Assembly: GCA_020628545.1 (NCBI GenBank)
Contig: JAHDEX010000039.1
Location: 1-36,863, forward strand
Source: Paracoccaceae bacterium
GTDB taxonomy: Bacteria; Pseudomonadota; Alphaproteobacteria; Rhodobacterales; Rhodobacteraceae
DNA: 36,863 bases
Reading direction: 5' to 3'
The notes under the pieces were generated by a model, which saw nothing but the letters and a program-made list of their open reading frames with translations, did not search any database and was not told the DNA's origin. Below, one piece after another: positions 8,364-15,714 of this stretch (position 1 is the first letter of the stretch; every line of letters begins with the position of its first letter). Both the position numbers and the translations under genes were made by a program.

Positions 8364-8795
8364 ATGCCACACGACCTGAAGCCTTCGGACGCGTATCACC
8401 TTACCGGGCAGGTCGGATATAATCTGCGGCGGGCGAACCAACGCCATGTCGCGATCTTTGCAAAACATGTGCAGGGTCTGACCCCAACCCAGTTTGCGGT
8501 TCTGGCGCGTTTGCGCGAGTCCGGGGCGCTGTCGCAGAACAAGCTTGGGCGGTTGACGGCAATGGATTCGGCGACAGTCAAAGGCGTTGTAGGGAGGCTG
8601 CGGGACAAGGGGTTGGTGGAATCCTCCACTGATCAAAGTGATCAGCGGCTCCGGCTGATTGCGCTCACCGTACAGGGTCGTGCGGCCTTCGACGTGGCAG
8701 TAGATCAAGCACTGCAAGCGCGGCGCGAAACGGTCGAACGGCTGACCCCAGACGAAATCGAAACGTTTGAGCGGCTGTTGGCCAAGCTGACCTAG
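8364..8795 (+). CDS. MarR-family transcriptional regulator
   Basis: A 143-residue winged-helix regulator. The DNA-binding part is clear: Leu-Thr-Pro-Thr-Gln-Phe-Ala-Val-Leu-Ala-Arg-Leu, then Ser-Gln-Asn-Lys-Leu-Gly-Arg-Leu-Thr, the recognition helix Asp-Ser-Ala-Thr-Val-Lys-Gly-Val-Val-Gly-Arg-Leu, and a wing with Ser-Asp-Gln-Arg-Leu-Arg-Leu-Ile. The C-terminal helix would complete the dimer interface. ATG 8364 is preferred; ATG 8325 is in frame but lies on the opposing promoter's -10. It is divergent from the molybdo-hydroxylase operon, a classic arrangement for a local repressor released by a pathway ligand. Its TAG stop and the stop of livF on the other strand share the same CTAG palindrome. 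Confidence 0.88.
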   Translation: MPHDLKPSDAYHLTGQVGYNLRRANQRHVAIFAKHVQGLTPTQFAVLARLRESGALSQNKLGRLTAMDSATVKGVVGRLRDKGLVESSTDQSDQRLRLIALTVQGRAAFDVAVDQALQARRETVERLTPDEIETFERLLAKLT

Positions 8796-9490
8796 ATCCC
8801 GACGTATTTCTGCAAAAGGCTCGGATCGTCTCGCAGGGCGAATGTTTCCACAACCTCCCGCCCATGTCCGTTTTCGATGAATGCTACACGGTCGGCAAAA
8901 GACAACACCGCCTCAATCCGCTGTTCCACCAAAACGATCGCTTGCCCTTCGTCGCGCATCGCGCGGACAGTGTCGGCGATCAGGGCTATCATCGACGGTT
9001 GCAGACCTTCTGTCGGTTCATCAAGCAGCAAGACAGAGGGTTCGAGGCAGAGCGCACGGGCGGTCGCGAGCATTTGCTGCTCTCCCCCCGACAGCGTTTC
9101 AGCCCGCTGGTTCAGCCGTTCGCGCAGGCGGGGGAACATTGCCAACACCCGCTCCCGCGTTTGGGCTGACTTGCCGCGCGTCATCAAGCCAACCTCGATA
9201 TTTTCGGTGACGGTCAGTTCCTTAAACAGGCGGCGGCCCTGTGGGACATAGGCGATGCCCTGCTGCGGCACCTCATGTGCTGGCAAGGTCGAAATCGTCT
9301 GTCCATCAAGGCTGATCGACCCGGACGTCAGCGGCAACAGCCCCATGATTGCTTTCAATGTCGTCGTCTTGCCCGCCCCATTGCGCCCAAGCAGGCAAAG
9401 GATTTCACCGGGACGTGCTTCAATCGACAGGTCATAAAGGACCTGAACCTCCCCGTAGCCTGTGCTTATGCCATCAACACGCAGGGTCAT
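8792..9490 (-). CDS. livF: Branched-chain-type ABC transporter ATP-binding protein (LivF family)
   Basis: A 232-residue ATPase of the HAAT (Liv) transporter class. Walker A is Gly-Arg-Asn-Gly-Ala-Gly-Lys-Thr, the signature is Leu-Ser-Gly-Gly-Glu-Gln-Gln, and Walker B is Val-Leu-Leu-Leu-Asp-Glu-Pro-Thr followed by Glu-Gly-Leu-Gln-Pro, which is characteristic of LivF. It pairs with LivG to drive the LivH/LivM pore. It is the last gene of the operon beginning at 13383 and overlaps livG by four bases. It meets the MarR gene tail to tail with a four-base overlap, leaving no room for a separate terminator between them. The substrate is probably not a branched-chain amino acid given the neighbours; amides, ureides or heterocycles are also carried by this class. 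Confidence 0.92.
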   Translation of the reverse strand: MTLRVDGISTGYGEVQVLYDLSIEARPGEILCLLGRNGAGKTTTLKAIMGLLPLTSGSISLDGQTISTLPAHEVPQQGIAYVPQGRRLFKELTVTENIEVGLMTRGKSAQTRERVLAMFPRLRERLNQRAETLSGGEQQMLATARALCLEPSVLLLDEPTEGLQPSMIALIADTVRAMRDEGQAIVLVEQRIEAVLSFADRVAFIENGHGREVVETFALRDDPSLLQKYVGI

Positions 9491-10179
9491 CCTGTCCCCA
9501 GGTAGGCGTTTTGCACTGCGGCATTGGCGTGGATTTCTTCCGGTGTGCCACGGGCGAGGATTTTACCGGTCTCCAATACCGTGATCTCATCCGCCAGCGC
9601 CATGACCACTTGCATGTTATGCTCGATCAACAGGATCGTTGTGTCCCCTTTGAGCGACCGGATCAGGTCGTTGAAACCCGCAATCTCACTCTCGGCCAGC
9701 CCTTGTGTCGGCTCATCCAGGATCAACAATCGGGGAGCTTGCGCGACGCCCATGGCGATCTCCAGCAGGCGTTGGTGGCCATAGGCCAAGTCACCGGCAT
9801 TTTGATCCGCCCGATCCGCCAATCCAACGCGATCCAACGCGGCGAGAACGTGCGGCCGCTCCCGCCGTCCTAATGCGAGCGCGACATTGTCGAAAAGGCT
9901 GAGCCGCGCATAGACAGCCGTGATCTGGAAGGTGTAGGCCATGCCTTTTTTGATGCGGGCATGAGCAGGCAGCGCCGTGATGTTTTCACCTTCAAACCAC
10001 ACTTCACCGGCGCTCGTAGGAATGCGGCCCGACACCATGCCGACAAAGGTGCTTTTGCCAGCCCCGTTGGGCCCGATCAGCGCGTGGATCTCGCCCTTGG
10101 ACAACGTGTAATCGACCCCATCAACGGCCCGCAGCCCGCCGTAGTTCCGCGTCAGCCCTTTGGTTTCCAACAAACTCAT
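9487..10179 (-). CDS. livG: Branched-chain-type ABC transporter ATP-binding protein (LivG family)
   Basis: A 230-residue ATPase, partner of LivF. Walker A is Gly-Pro-Asn-Gly-Ala-Gly-Lys-Ser-Thr, the signature region is the LivG-type Leu-Ala-Tyr-Gly-His-Gln-Arg-Leu-Leu-Glu-Ile-Ala, and Walker B is Leu-Leu-Ile-Leu-Asp-Glu-Pro-Thr with Gln-Gly-Leu-Ala. The frame extends upstream to 10377, but that part is antisense-like sequence over livM. The start at ATG 10179 (Met-Ser-Leu-Leu-Glu-Thr-Lys-Gly-Leu-Thr) gives the standard N-terminus and a four-base overlap with livM. Confidence 0.92.
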   Translation of the reverse strand: MSLLETKGLTRNYGGLRAVDGVDYTLSKGEIHALIGPNGAGKSTFVGMVSGRIPTSAGEVWFEGENITALPAHARIKKGMAYTFQITAVYARLSLFDNVALALGRRERPHVLAALDRVGLADRADQNAGDLAYGHQRLLEIAMGVAQAPRLLILDEPTQGLAESEIAGFNDLIRSLKGDTTILLIEHNMQVVMALADEITVLETGKILARGTPEEIHANAAVQNAYLGTG

Positions 10180-11120
10180 GGCAGCCACGGCACCCAGCGG
10201 TTGCGGATTTCTCCGACGATCCCCGCGCGGGCAAAGAGCGTTAGAAGGACCAGCACCGCACCGGCGATCAGCATGTAGGCGTTTGTGAGGCCGCTGGCGT
10301 AGTCGATCAGATAGAACATGAAGGCGACGCCGATGAGCGGCCCAATCGTTGTGCCCATCCCGCCAAGCAACACCCACAACAGTGGAAAAATGGAATATTG
10401 GACCGACGCAAATGTAGCCCCAACGTAACCGAATAGGATGGCGTAAGCAGCCCCGGCCCCGCCCGCAATTGTCCCAGAGATGATGACCGCGAGGAGTTTG
10501 TGCCGGAATACGTCGTAACCCAGCATCTGCGTCCGCTCTTCATTTTCGCGCACGCCGATCAGGACCCGCCCGAAAGGCATCTGCATCATGCGGGCGGTGA
10601 TCAGCAACGCGACCGCAAAAATCATAAGCGCTGCGAAATACCGGGTCAACGGATCAGTCAAGGCAAAGCCCGCAATCTGGCGGCTGGCTTGTGCAATGAC
10701 AAAGCCTTCGTCGCCCCCCGTCCAAGCACCAAGATAAAGAACCGTCAGATAGACCGCCTGCGCGAACATCAGCGTGACGATCATGAAGGCGACACCAATG
10801 GTCCGCAGGGCCAGTAAGGCCACAACTGCCGACAAGGCAGCGGCACACACGAGACCCATCAGCAGTGCTGGCAAGACCGGCCATCCACCCAAATGCATCA
10901 CCAACCCGCAGCCGTACATGCCAGCAGCGAAGAACATCGCGTGGCCGAGGCTGAGCAGCCCCGTGTAGCCGAACAACACGTTGTACCCGATGGTATAAGT
11001 CGCAAGCACCAGAATGCGGGCGAGGTTCCCCTGATGGTAGGTCGGCAGAACAAAGCCCAGGACCACCAGCACAGCCAGCAACCCCAAATGCAGCGTGACG
11101 GAGCGGGCATCCAGCGTCAT
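10176..11120 (-). CDS. livM: Branched-chain-type ABC transporter permease (LivM family)
   Basis: A 314-residue inner-membrane permease with about nine hydrophobic segments. The family landmark Gly-Tyr-Asn-Val-Leu-Phe-Gly-Tyr-Thr-Gly-Leu-Leu-Ser-Leu-Gly-His-Ala appears near residue 45. The cytoplasmic Gly-Arg-Val-Leu-Ile-Gly-Val-Arg-Glu-Asn-Glu-Glu-Arg coupling region appears in the second half. With LivH it forms the translocation pore. The start ATG overlaps the livH stop by four bases. Confidence 0.92.
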   Translation of the reverse strand: MTLDARSVTLHLGLLAVLVVLGFVLPTYHQGNLARILVLATYTIGYNVLFGYTGLLSLGHAMFFAAGMYGCGLVMHLGGWPVLPALLMGLVCAAALSAVVALLALRTIGVAFMIVTLMFAQAVYLTVLYLGAWTGGDEGFVIAQASRQIAGFALTDPLTRYFAALMIFAVALLITARMMQMPFGRVLIGVRENEERTQMLGYDVFRHKLLAVIISGTIAGGAGAAYAILFGYVGATFASVQYSIFPLLWVLLGGMGTTIGPLIGVAFMFYLIDYASGLTNAYMLIAGAVLVLLTLFARAGIVGEIRNRWVPWLP

Positions 11121-12043
11121 GCCATCTTCTTTCCGTAGAGGCCCTGCGGCCGGAACACCAGCACGAGCGCAACAAGCAAAGTCGCGATGATCTTGGACAA
11201 TGTCGGGCTGAGGAAGACGGAAATAATGCCGTCAGACATCCCGATCAGCAAAGCCGCCACAACCGTACCACGTACTGACCCAAGCCCGCCGATAATCACG
11301 ACAATGAAGCTGAGCAGCAGTGGGTCATGCCCCATCAAATAGTGCGCCTGCTGGATCGGAACGATCAACACTGCTGCAAGGGCCGCAAGGGCGGCACCAA
11401 AGCCAAAGACCATCGAATAGACGCGCTGGACCGGGATGCCAAAGGCCAAAGCCGTCTCACGATCCAACTGCGTTGCGCGCATGATCAGGCCGATGCGCGT
11501 GCGCGACATCACCAGCCAGAAGGTGAGCAGTATGGCGATGGCGGCCACGATGACGAAGAGCTTGTAACTGGTCGTGCTGAGGCCCCACGGGAAGTAAAAG
11601 CCAAAGCCGTTCTCGCCCCAGTCGACCCACGGGAGTGCAATGCGATGGCTAAAGGGCGGCTCGACCGGGCGCGCCTCTGGCCCGTAGACCATCAGGGCCG
11701 ATTGCTGCAGGATATACAGAACACCTATGGTGCCAACGATGGTCGCTTCCGGGTCGTATTCCACTTGCTTCAGCACGATCCGGTCCACCACCATGGCAAT
11801 GACTCCGGCCACCAAAGGCGCAATTACAAGTGCGGCAAGGAAACCAACGGCGGGATGGCCTGCCAGCGTTGAGGCCACAAACCACGCAACCACAGCGCCC
11901 AGCATAAAAAACTCACCATGGGCCACGTTCACAACACGCATCACGCCAAAGACCAGCGACAAGCCAAGCGCTGTCAGCGCCAAAACGGAAGCGCCCACGG
12001 CCCCTTCGAGGATCGCCAAAATAAGGTGAGGTCCGAAATCCAT
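11117..12043 (-). CDS. livH: Branched-chain-type ABC transporter permease (LivH family)
   Basis: A 308-residue permease with multiple transmembrane helices. The hallmark Leu-Ser-Leu-Val-Phe-Gly-Val-Met-Arg-Val-Val-Asn-Val-Ala-His-Gly-Glu segment lies near residues 28-45. A conserved Arg-Ala-Thr-Gln-Leu-Asp-Arg-Glu-Thr-Ala coupling helix and the Gly-Gly-Leu-Gly-Ser-Val-Arg-Gly-Thr motif follow. It is separated from the binding-protein gene by 53 bases that contain a GC-rich hairpin. Confidence 0.92.
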   Translation of the reverse strand: MDFGPHLILAILEGAVGASVLALTALGLSLVFGVMRVVNVAHGEFFMLGAVVAWFVASTLAGHPAVGFLAALVIAPLVAGVIAMVVDRIVLKQVEYDPEATIVGTIGVLYILQQSALMVYGPEARPVEPPFSHRIALPWVDWGENGFGFYFPWGLSTTSYKLFVIVAAIAILLTFWLVMSRTRIGLIMRATQLDRETALAFGIPVQRVYSMVFGFGAALAALAAVLIVPIQQAHYLMGHDPLLLSFIVVIIGGLGSVRGTVVAALLIGMSDGIISVFLSPTLSKIIATLLVALVLVFRPQGLYGKKMA

Positions 12044-12061
12044 TCAGCCCAGTCTCAGCCA

Positions 12062-12080
12062 CCCGGGCCATGGACCCGGG
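12062..12080 (-). other. Intercistronic GC hairpin between binding-protein gene and livH
   Basis: CCCGGG, a seven-base loop, then CCCGGG: six perfect GC pairs and no T-run. In the minus-strand mRNA it lies just after the binding-protein stop. Such hairpins commonly protect the abundant binding-protein message or thin transcription into the permease genes; the role here is inferred. Confidence 0.45.
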
Positions 12081-12096
12081 CGACAGCTTAATGGTT

Positions 12097-13383
12097 TCAG
12101 AAAGACTGGGTCGTGTAATCGACTTCGTCTGGATACATCGTGTCTTCGATCGATGTCGTGTGCACCTTGACCAGACGCCCGTTTTCGACCTTTGAGATAT
12201 ATTGCACGCCAAAGACCTGGTGGGTCTTGCCGTTGAACATCTTTGGCCCCTGCGGATGTGCATCGCTTTCAGCCATATCCGTCATCGCCTCAACGGCTTC
12301 GATCAACTTTTGACGGTCGGCAGGTCCTTGATAATCGGCCGATTCCATGCCCGCTTTGATGATGTGCAAGGTTTCCCAACAGCCAAACATATGGGCATAG
12401 GTCGACACATCCGACGCGTCAGACACCGACGCCCCGTTTTCATCCACACCGACAGCGGCGCGGAAGTTTTTGTCATATGACGTCTGATCTTCTTGCGCGT
12501 AGCGCGGGTTCCCCTCCCAGAAGTAGGTGCCTTCCAGGAACTCCAACCCGGGCGAGGCCAGATCAACCGCTTCGAGAGAGTCGATGAAGCCAAAGATCGC
12601 AGGGCTTGAGGGGCCGAAGAATTCGCCCAGTTCTTTCACGAAAGTCAGCACAGCGGGGCCAACCATCACGTGATACAGTACTTCGGTGTCTCGCGGGATC
12701 TTCGGGAAGTATTTGGTGAAGGATGTCTCGGCAGGTGGGACCGCAATGTGCTCCAGCACTTCGCCGCCTTGCGCTTCGATCGCGGCGGTGAAGAAGTCAC
12801 GGTGATCGTGGCCGAAGGCAAAGTCAGGGAAGATCATCGTGACCTTCTTACCAAGGTTTTCCGCCACATAGGGCGCCATCGCCTGCACCTGGCTTTTCAC
12901 ATCTGTAATGCCCGGCTGCATTGTGTAGCGGTTCAACCCGCCAGAGGCGACGTGGTGACCCTCAGAGACAACAAAGTAAGGCAGTTTCTGCTCACCCGCA
13001 GCCGGGGCGGAGCCGATGACGACGTGGCTAAACAGCGTACCGAAGGCGACGTCACAATTGTGCTGGTTCGCAAATTTTTCGACCACTTCAGCACCGCGTT
13101 TGGGGTCCGTGCCATCGTCCTCTGCGATGATCTCAACCGGACGGCCGTTGATGCCGCCAGCTTCATTAATCATCTTCACCGCAGCGTCGGTCGTACGCCC
13201 GTACCAACGCCCGTAAGCGGCACCAATCCCGGTGGAATGCTGCTGGAAACCGATCTTGATGGGTTCAGACGACTGCGCACTTGCGAAGCGGCCAAGCAAA
13301 GGCGAGGACGCCATCAATGCACCTGCGCCTGCGCTTTTCAGCAACGTACGGCGGCTTGTTTTCAAAAGCTTCGTCATGTCCAT
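12097..13383 (-). CDS. Liv/amide-type ABC transporter substrate-binding protein with Tat signal
   Basis: A 428-residue periplasmic binding protein of the type I (LivK/AmiC/FmdD-like) class. The N-terminus has a twin-arginine signal, Ser-Arg-Arg-Thr-Leu-Leu-Lys followed by a hydrophobic Ala/Gly-rich stretch and Ala-Ser-Ala-Gln, so it is probably exported folded. The mature part opens with Ile-Lys-Ile-Gly-Phe-Gln-Gln-His-Ser-Thr-Gly and contains Gly-Gly-Ile-Asn-Gly-Arg-Pro-Val-Glu-Ile-Ile-Ala-Glu-Asp-Asp, a standard lobe-1 motif. Start ATG 13383 has GGGAG just upstream. It heads the transporter operon. The neighbouring hydroxylase, reductase and HyuAB genes suggest it binds a small nitrogen heterocycle, lactam or amide rather than leucine. 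Confidence 0.88.
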   Translation of the reverse strand: MDMTKLLKTSRRTLLKSAGAGALMASSPLLGRFASAQSSEPIKIGFQQHSTGIGAAYGRWYGRTTDAAVKMINEAGGINGRPVEIIAEDDGTDPKRGAEVVEKFANQHNCDVAFGTLFSHVVIGSAPAAGEQKLPYFVVSEGHHVASGGLNRYTMQPGITDVKSQVQAMAPYVAENLGKKVTMIFPDFAFGHDHRDFFTAAIEAQGGEVLEHIAVPPAETSFTKYFPKIPRDTEVLYHVMVGPAVLTFVKELGEFFGPSSPAIFGFIDSLEAVDLASPGLEFLEGTYFWEGNPRYAQEDQTSYDKNFRAAVGVDENGASVSDASDVSTYAHMFGCWETLHIIKAGMESADYQGPADRQKLIEAVEAMTDMAESDAHPQGPKMFNGKTHQVFGVQYISKVENGRLVKVHTTSIEDTMYPDEVDYTTQSF

Positions 13384-13426
13384 TCTCCCTGTCGGCGTGG
13401 CCTTTTGCCACCTATCGTTGCGTCAA

Positions 13427-13455
13427 ATGTTGTTTGCACACACGCAATTTGTCCA
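13427..13455 (-). promoter_or_regulatory. Predicted promoter of the Liv-type transporter operon with weak operator-like spacer
   Basis: On the minus strand TGGACA (13455-13450), a 17-base spacer, and CAACAT (13432-13427), the same -10 hexamer as at the molybdo-hydroxylase promoter. The spacer (plus strand 13433-13446, TTTGCACACACGCA) matches the site-1 motif at 10 of 14 bases. This is a weak third candidate site for the MarR regulator. Confidence 0.3.
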
Positions 13456-13488
13456 GAGGTTTCTTGGAACGGGCACCGCAACCACCCC

Positions 13489-14865
13489 CTACGCCCCCTT
13501 CGGCGCCGCCAAGAGCCACAACCCGAGAAAAGTATAGGCGATCATGAAAAACGACAGTGGCAGCGTTGCGATTGCCGCTTTGCGATGGTCGCCAAACAGG
13601 TCCGTTGCCACCCGGTGCGCCAATAAGATGGACCAGACGTGCCCGATCACCACCAAGCCCGCTTGCGTTGTCCAGATCAGGCGGACGGTATCAATACGGT
13701 TGAAGAACCCCGTTGTAACCCGGAAAGGCTGGATGCCAAGGTAATCCGCACCCAACGCAAAAGGATCGCTGAGTGCGGCAATGGTGTATTGGATACTCAC
13801 AAGGAATGACGCGAAATAATGCGCCATGTGGTAAACCAGCGCGATGGGCATCACGCATAGGGCAAGCGCGCCATAAGCCGTAAGCACGGACACATCCGTC
13901 CGGCTGATCGAGATCCCGATCCAGACGACCAGCCCAAAGACAACTGCCAGCCCTACAACGGACACCGCCAATCCCGTCAGCGTAGCCCCGATCACCGATG
14001 AGCGCCCCGGGAACTCCAGCGGGTTCACCCCGATCTGGCCCAACCACCAAAAGGTCTCATTCAACCCGTCAAAGCTGCCGACGCCAAGCATCATCAAGGC
14101 AAATGCCCCCAACCCAATCGTCGCTGGCCTCGACACGACCTGCCAGCCGGGGCCGCCGATGCCTGCCGGCGCGTGCATCCGCACCGGGGCCAGCCGCGCG
14201 AAGGCTGCTAACAGGACATGCCCAAGCTCCGCCTGGTCGCACCACCTCGGGCCAAAGATGAACATGCCGACAAACGTCAGCACCCAATACCCAGCGATCA
14301 GATAAGCCAATCGCGCGGGATCATCCGGTGCCGGATCGGCCAGCAAAAAACCGGCGAATGCCAAGAGTGTAAGGGTCGCTGGCCACACACCAATGCCTTT
14401 GGGCAAGGTGGCCAATGCATTTCCTGGCGACATCATCTGATAGAGCCCCGTCCAGGGGTTCAGCCAGATCCACAGATTGCCTACAAAACCGGCAAGGCTG
14501 ACCAAAACGATCCACCCCACCGTCCAGAACCCCAACGGCAGAAGGTTCGATAAAGGATCGCGTGATCCGAAAAGGCCCAGGTAAATCCCAAAGCACATCA
14601 CCGCGAAGGACATCATGCTTGTGACCCTCGTCAGCTGATCAAAACGGCGTGGCGTGACTGGGCGCACCGCAAATAGGCGGCGCACCACACTTTCCGGGAC
14701 AAGAAACAGCGACACGACAGTCACAACAACAACCGCAACCCCAGCTGAAATGTAAGCGCCTGTCGGCAGCAGCAGAGCAAATCCCTGTTCGGAGACATGC
14801 GCCCAGGCATGATTTGGCAAAAGGACCGCAAGGTTGACGGCAATCAGGAAGTTCCGCAGGCTCAT
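13489..14865 (-). CDS. Multi-pass membrane protein of unknown function
   Basis: A 458-residue protein with an N-terminal signal-like segment ending in Ala-Trp-Ala-His and about eleven hydrophobic helices. Landmarks are a Trp-Ile-Trp-Leu-Asn-Pro-Trp-Thr-Gly-Leu-Tyr loop, a Ser-Phe-Asp-Gly-Leu segment, and a His-Met-Ala-His pair near residue 365. From memory it resembles membrane proteins sometimes labelled 'fenitrothion hydrolase' in databases, a label that says little about function. The upstream frame to 14967 is antisense to the next gene, so ATG 14865 is used. It is divergent, 29 bases away, from a PCu(A)C-like protein, which suggests a joint role in copper or another periplasmic metal. 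Confidence 0.7.
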   Translation of the reverse strand: MSLRNFLIAVNLAVLLPNHAWAHVSEQGFALLLPTGAYISAGVAVVVVTVVSLFLVPESVVRRLFAVRPVTPRRFDQLTRVTSMMSFAVMCFGIYLGLFGSRDPLSNLLPLGFWTVGWIVLVSLAGFVGNLWIWLNPWTGLYQMMSPGNALATLPKGIGVWPATLTLLAFAGFLLADPAPDDPARLAYLIAGYWVLTFVGMFIFGPRWCDQAELGHVLLAAFARLAPVRMHAPAGIGGPGWQVVSRPATIGLGAFALMMLGVGSFDGLNETFWWLGQIGVNPLEFPGRSSVIGATLTGLAVSVVGLAVVFGLVVWIGISISRTDVSVLTAYGALALCVMPIALVYHMAHYFASFLVSIQYTIAALSDPFALGADYLGIQPFRVTTGFFNRIDTVRLIWTTQAGLVVIGHVWSILLAHRVATDLFGDHRKAAIATLPLSFFMIAYTFLGLWLLAAPKGA

Positions 14866-14894
14866 GGCGTCATGATGGTAAGGTGAGACAGGAT

Positions 14895-15659
14895 ATGAAA
14901 GCAGGAATTCTGGCGGGTATGCTTGCGGTGCTTGGTGTGGCCCTGTGGACCAGCGGCGCGCTGACACCGGCGGCCCGGCACCTGCTGATCACCGACGTTT
15001 CTGCCTCCCCCATAGGTGACGGGGGTGCAGCAGCTGTACTCACCACTGAAAACCAAGGGCAGCCTGACACCCTCACGGGTGTGAGCAGCACGATGGGACA
15101 CGCACAGTTTCAAAGTGCGGATCGTGGCCTGCCTATCCCTGCTGGGACATCGTCACTCGCCTTGGATGCCGCGCACATCATGATCATGAACCAAGAGACG
15201 CCATTGGAAGACGGCACGCTGATCCCCCTGACCCTCAGCTTTGCAACAGCTGGCGAGGTGAGCGCCAAGGCACGTTTCACCATACCCGAACCCGGCAGCA
15301 TGGCCGCGCATATGGCGATGGGCCACGGTGGCATGATGCATGACGTAACCGACGCACCGGCCCCGACGCTCGCACTGAGCGTGACGGCGGATGGCGACGG
15401 ATGGACCGCGCAGATCACAACCGAAAACTTCACTTTCGCGGAAGAGCTGCAAGACGGGGATCATGTGCCGGGCACCGGGCATGGGCATATTTATGTGGGC
15501 GACGTAAAGCTTGGCCGGGTGTTTTCTGACAGTTTTGCCATTGGGGCCCTGCCGAAAGGGGAGCACCAGTTACGCGTGACCCTGAACACCAACGATCACC
15601 GCGCCTATGCGGTGGATGGGCAGCCCATCGTTGCCGAAACGATCATCACAGTTGACTAA
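14895..15659 (+). CDS. PCu(A)C-like periplasmic protein with Met/His-rich linker and a second C-terminal domain
   Basis: A 254-residue secreted or membrane-anchored protein. Residues 1-25 are a signal or anchor. Residues about 30-140 match the copper chaperone PCu(A)C fold, ending His-Ile-Met-Ile-Met...Pro-Leu-Thr-Leu-Ser-Phe. Two of the usual copper ligands seem lost: the Met after Gly-Ala-Ala is Val, and the His-Glu-Met loop reads as Gln-Ser-Ala, while the later His-Ile-Met is kept. A Met/His-rich linker (Met-Ala-Met-Gly-His-Gly-Gly-Met-Met-His) follows, then a domain with Gly-His-Gly-His-Ile-Tyr-Val and Leu-Asn-Thr-Asn-Asp-His. ATG 14895 is preferred over GTG 14883 because AAGGTGAG lies nine bases upstream of it. 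Periplasmic copper binding is likely; chaperone function is not proven. Confidence 0.75.
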   Translation: MKAGILAGMLAVLGVALWTSGALTPAARHLLITDVSASPIGDGGAAAVLTTENQGQPDTLTGVSSTMGHAQFQSADRGLPIPAGTSSLALDAAHIMIMNQETPLEDGTLIPLTLSFATAGEVSAKARFTIPEPGSMAAHMAMGHGGMMHDVTDAPAPTLALSVTADGDGWTAQITTENFTFAEELQDGDHVPGTGHGHIYVGDVKLGRVFSDSFAIGALPKGEHQLRVTLNTNDHRAYAVDGQPIVAETIITVD

Positions 15660-15682
15660 CGTCACCGCTGTGCGGCTTTATT
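15652..15682 (+). promoter_or_regulatory. Predicted promoter of hyuAB
   Basis: TTGACT at 15652-15657 overlaps the end of the preceding gene. A TTTATT-type -10 lies at 15677-15682 (spacing 19, longer than ideal). It runs directly into the operator-like motif, the same layout as at the molybdo-hydroxylase promoter. Confidence 0.3.
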
Positions 15683-15694
15683 CGTATACAAGTG
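15681..15694. promoter_or_regulatory. Putative MarR operator (site 2)
   Basis: TTCGTATACAAGTG, 12 of 14 bases identical to site 1 at 8310-8323, with both differences being T/C changes. It contains the perfect GTATAC core. It lies between the predicted -10 and the hyuA start. Shared motif is seen directly; MarR binding is inferred. Confidence 0.45.
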
Positions 15695-15714
15695 AGTTTG
15701 CATGAGGCACCGCC

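Noticed and set aside
8280-8717. N-terminal extension of the FAD subunit frame
   Set aside because: It lies antisense to the MarR gene, covers the intergenic promoter and has no flavoprotein homology.
12670-13626. Plus-strand open frame of about 318 codons opposite the binding protein
   Set aside because: Antisense shadow of the Tat-exported binding protein; composition is unlike a real protein.
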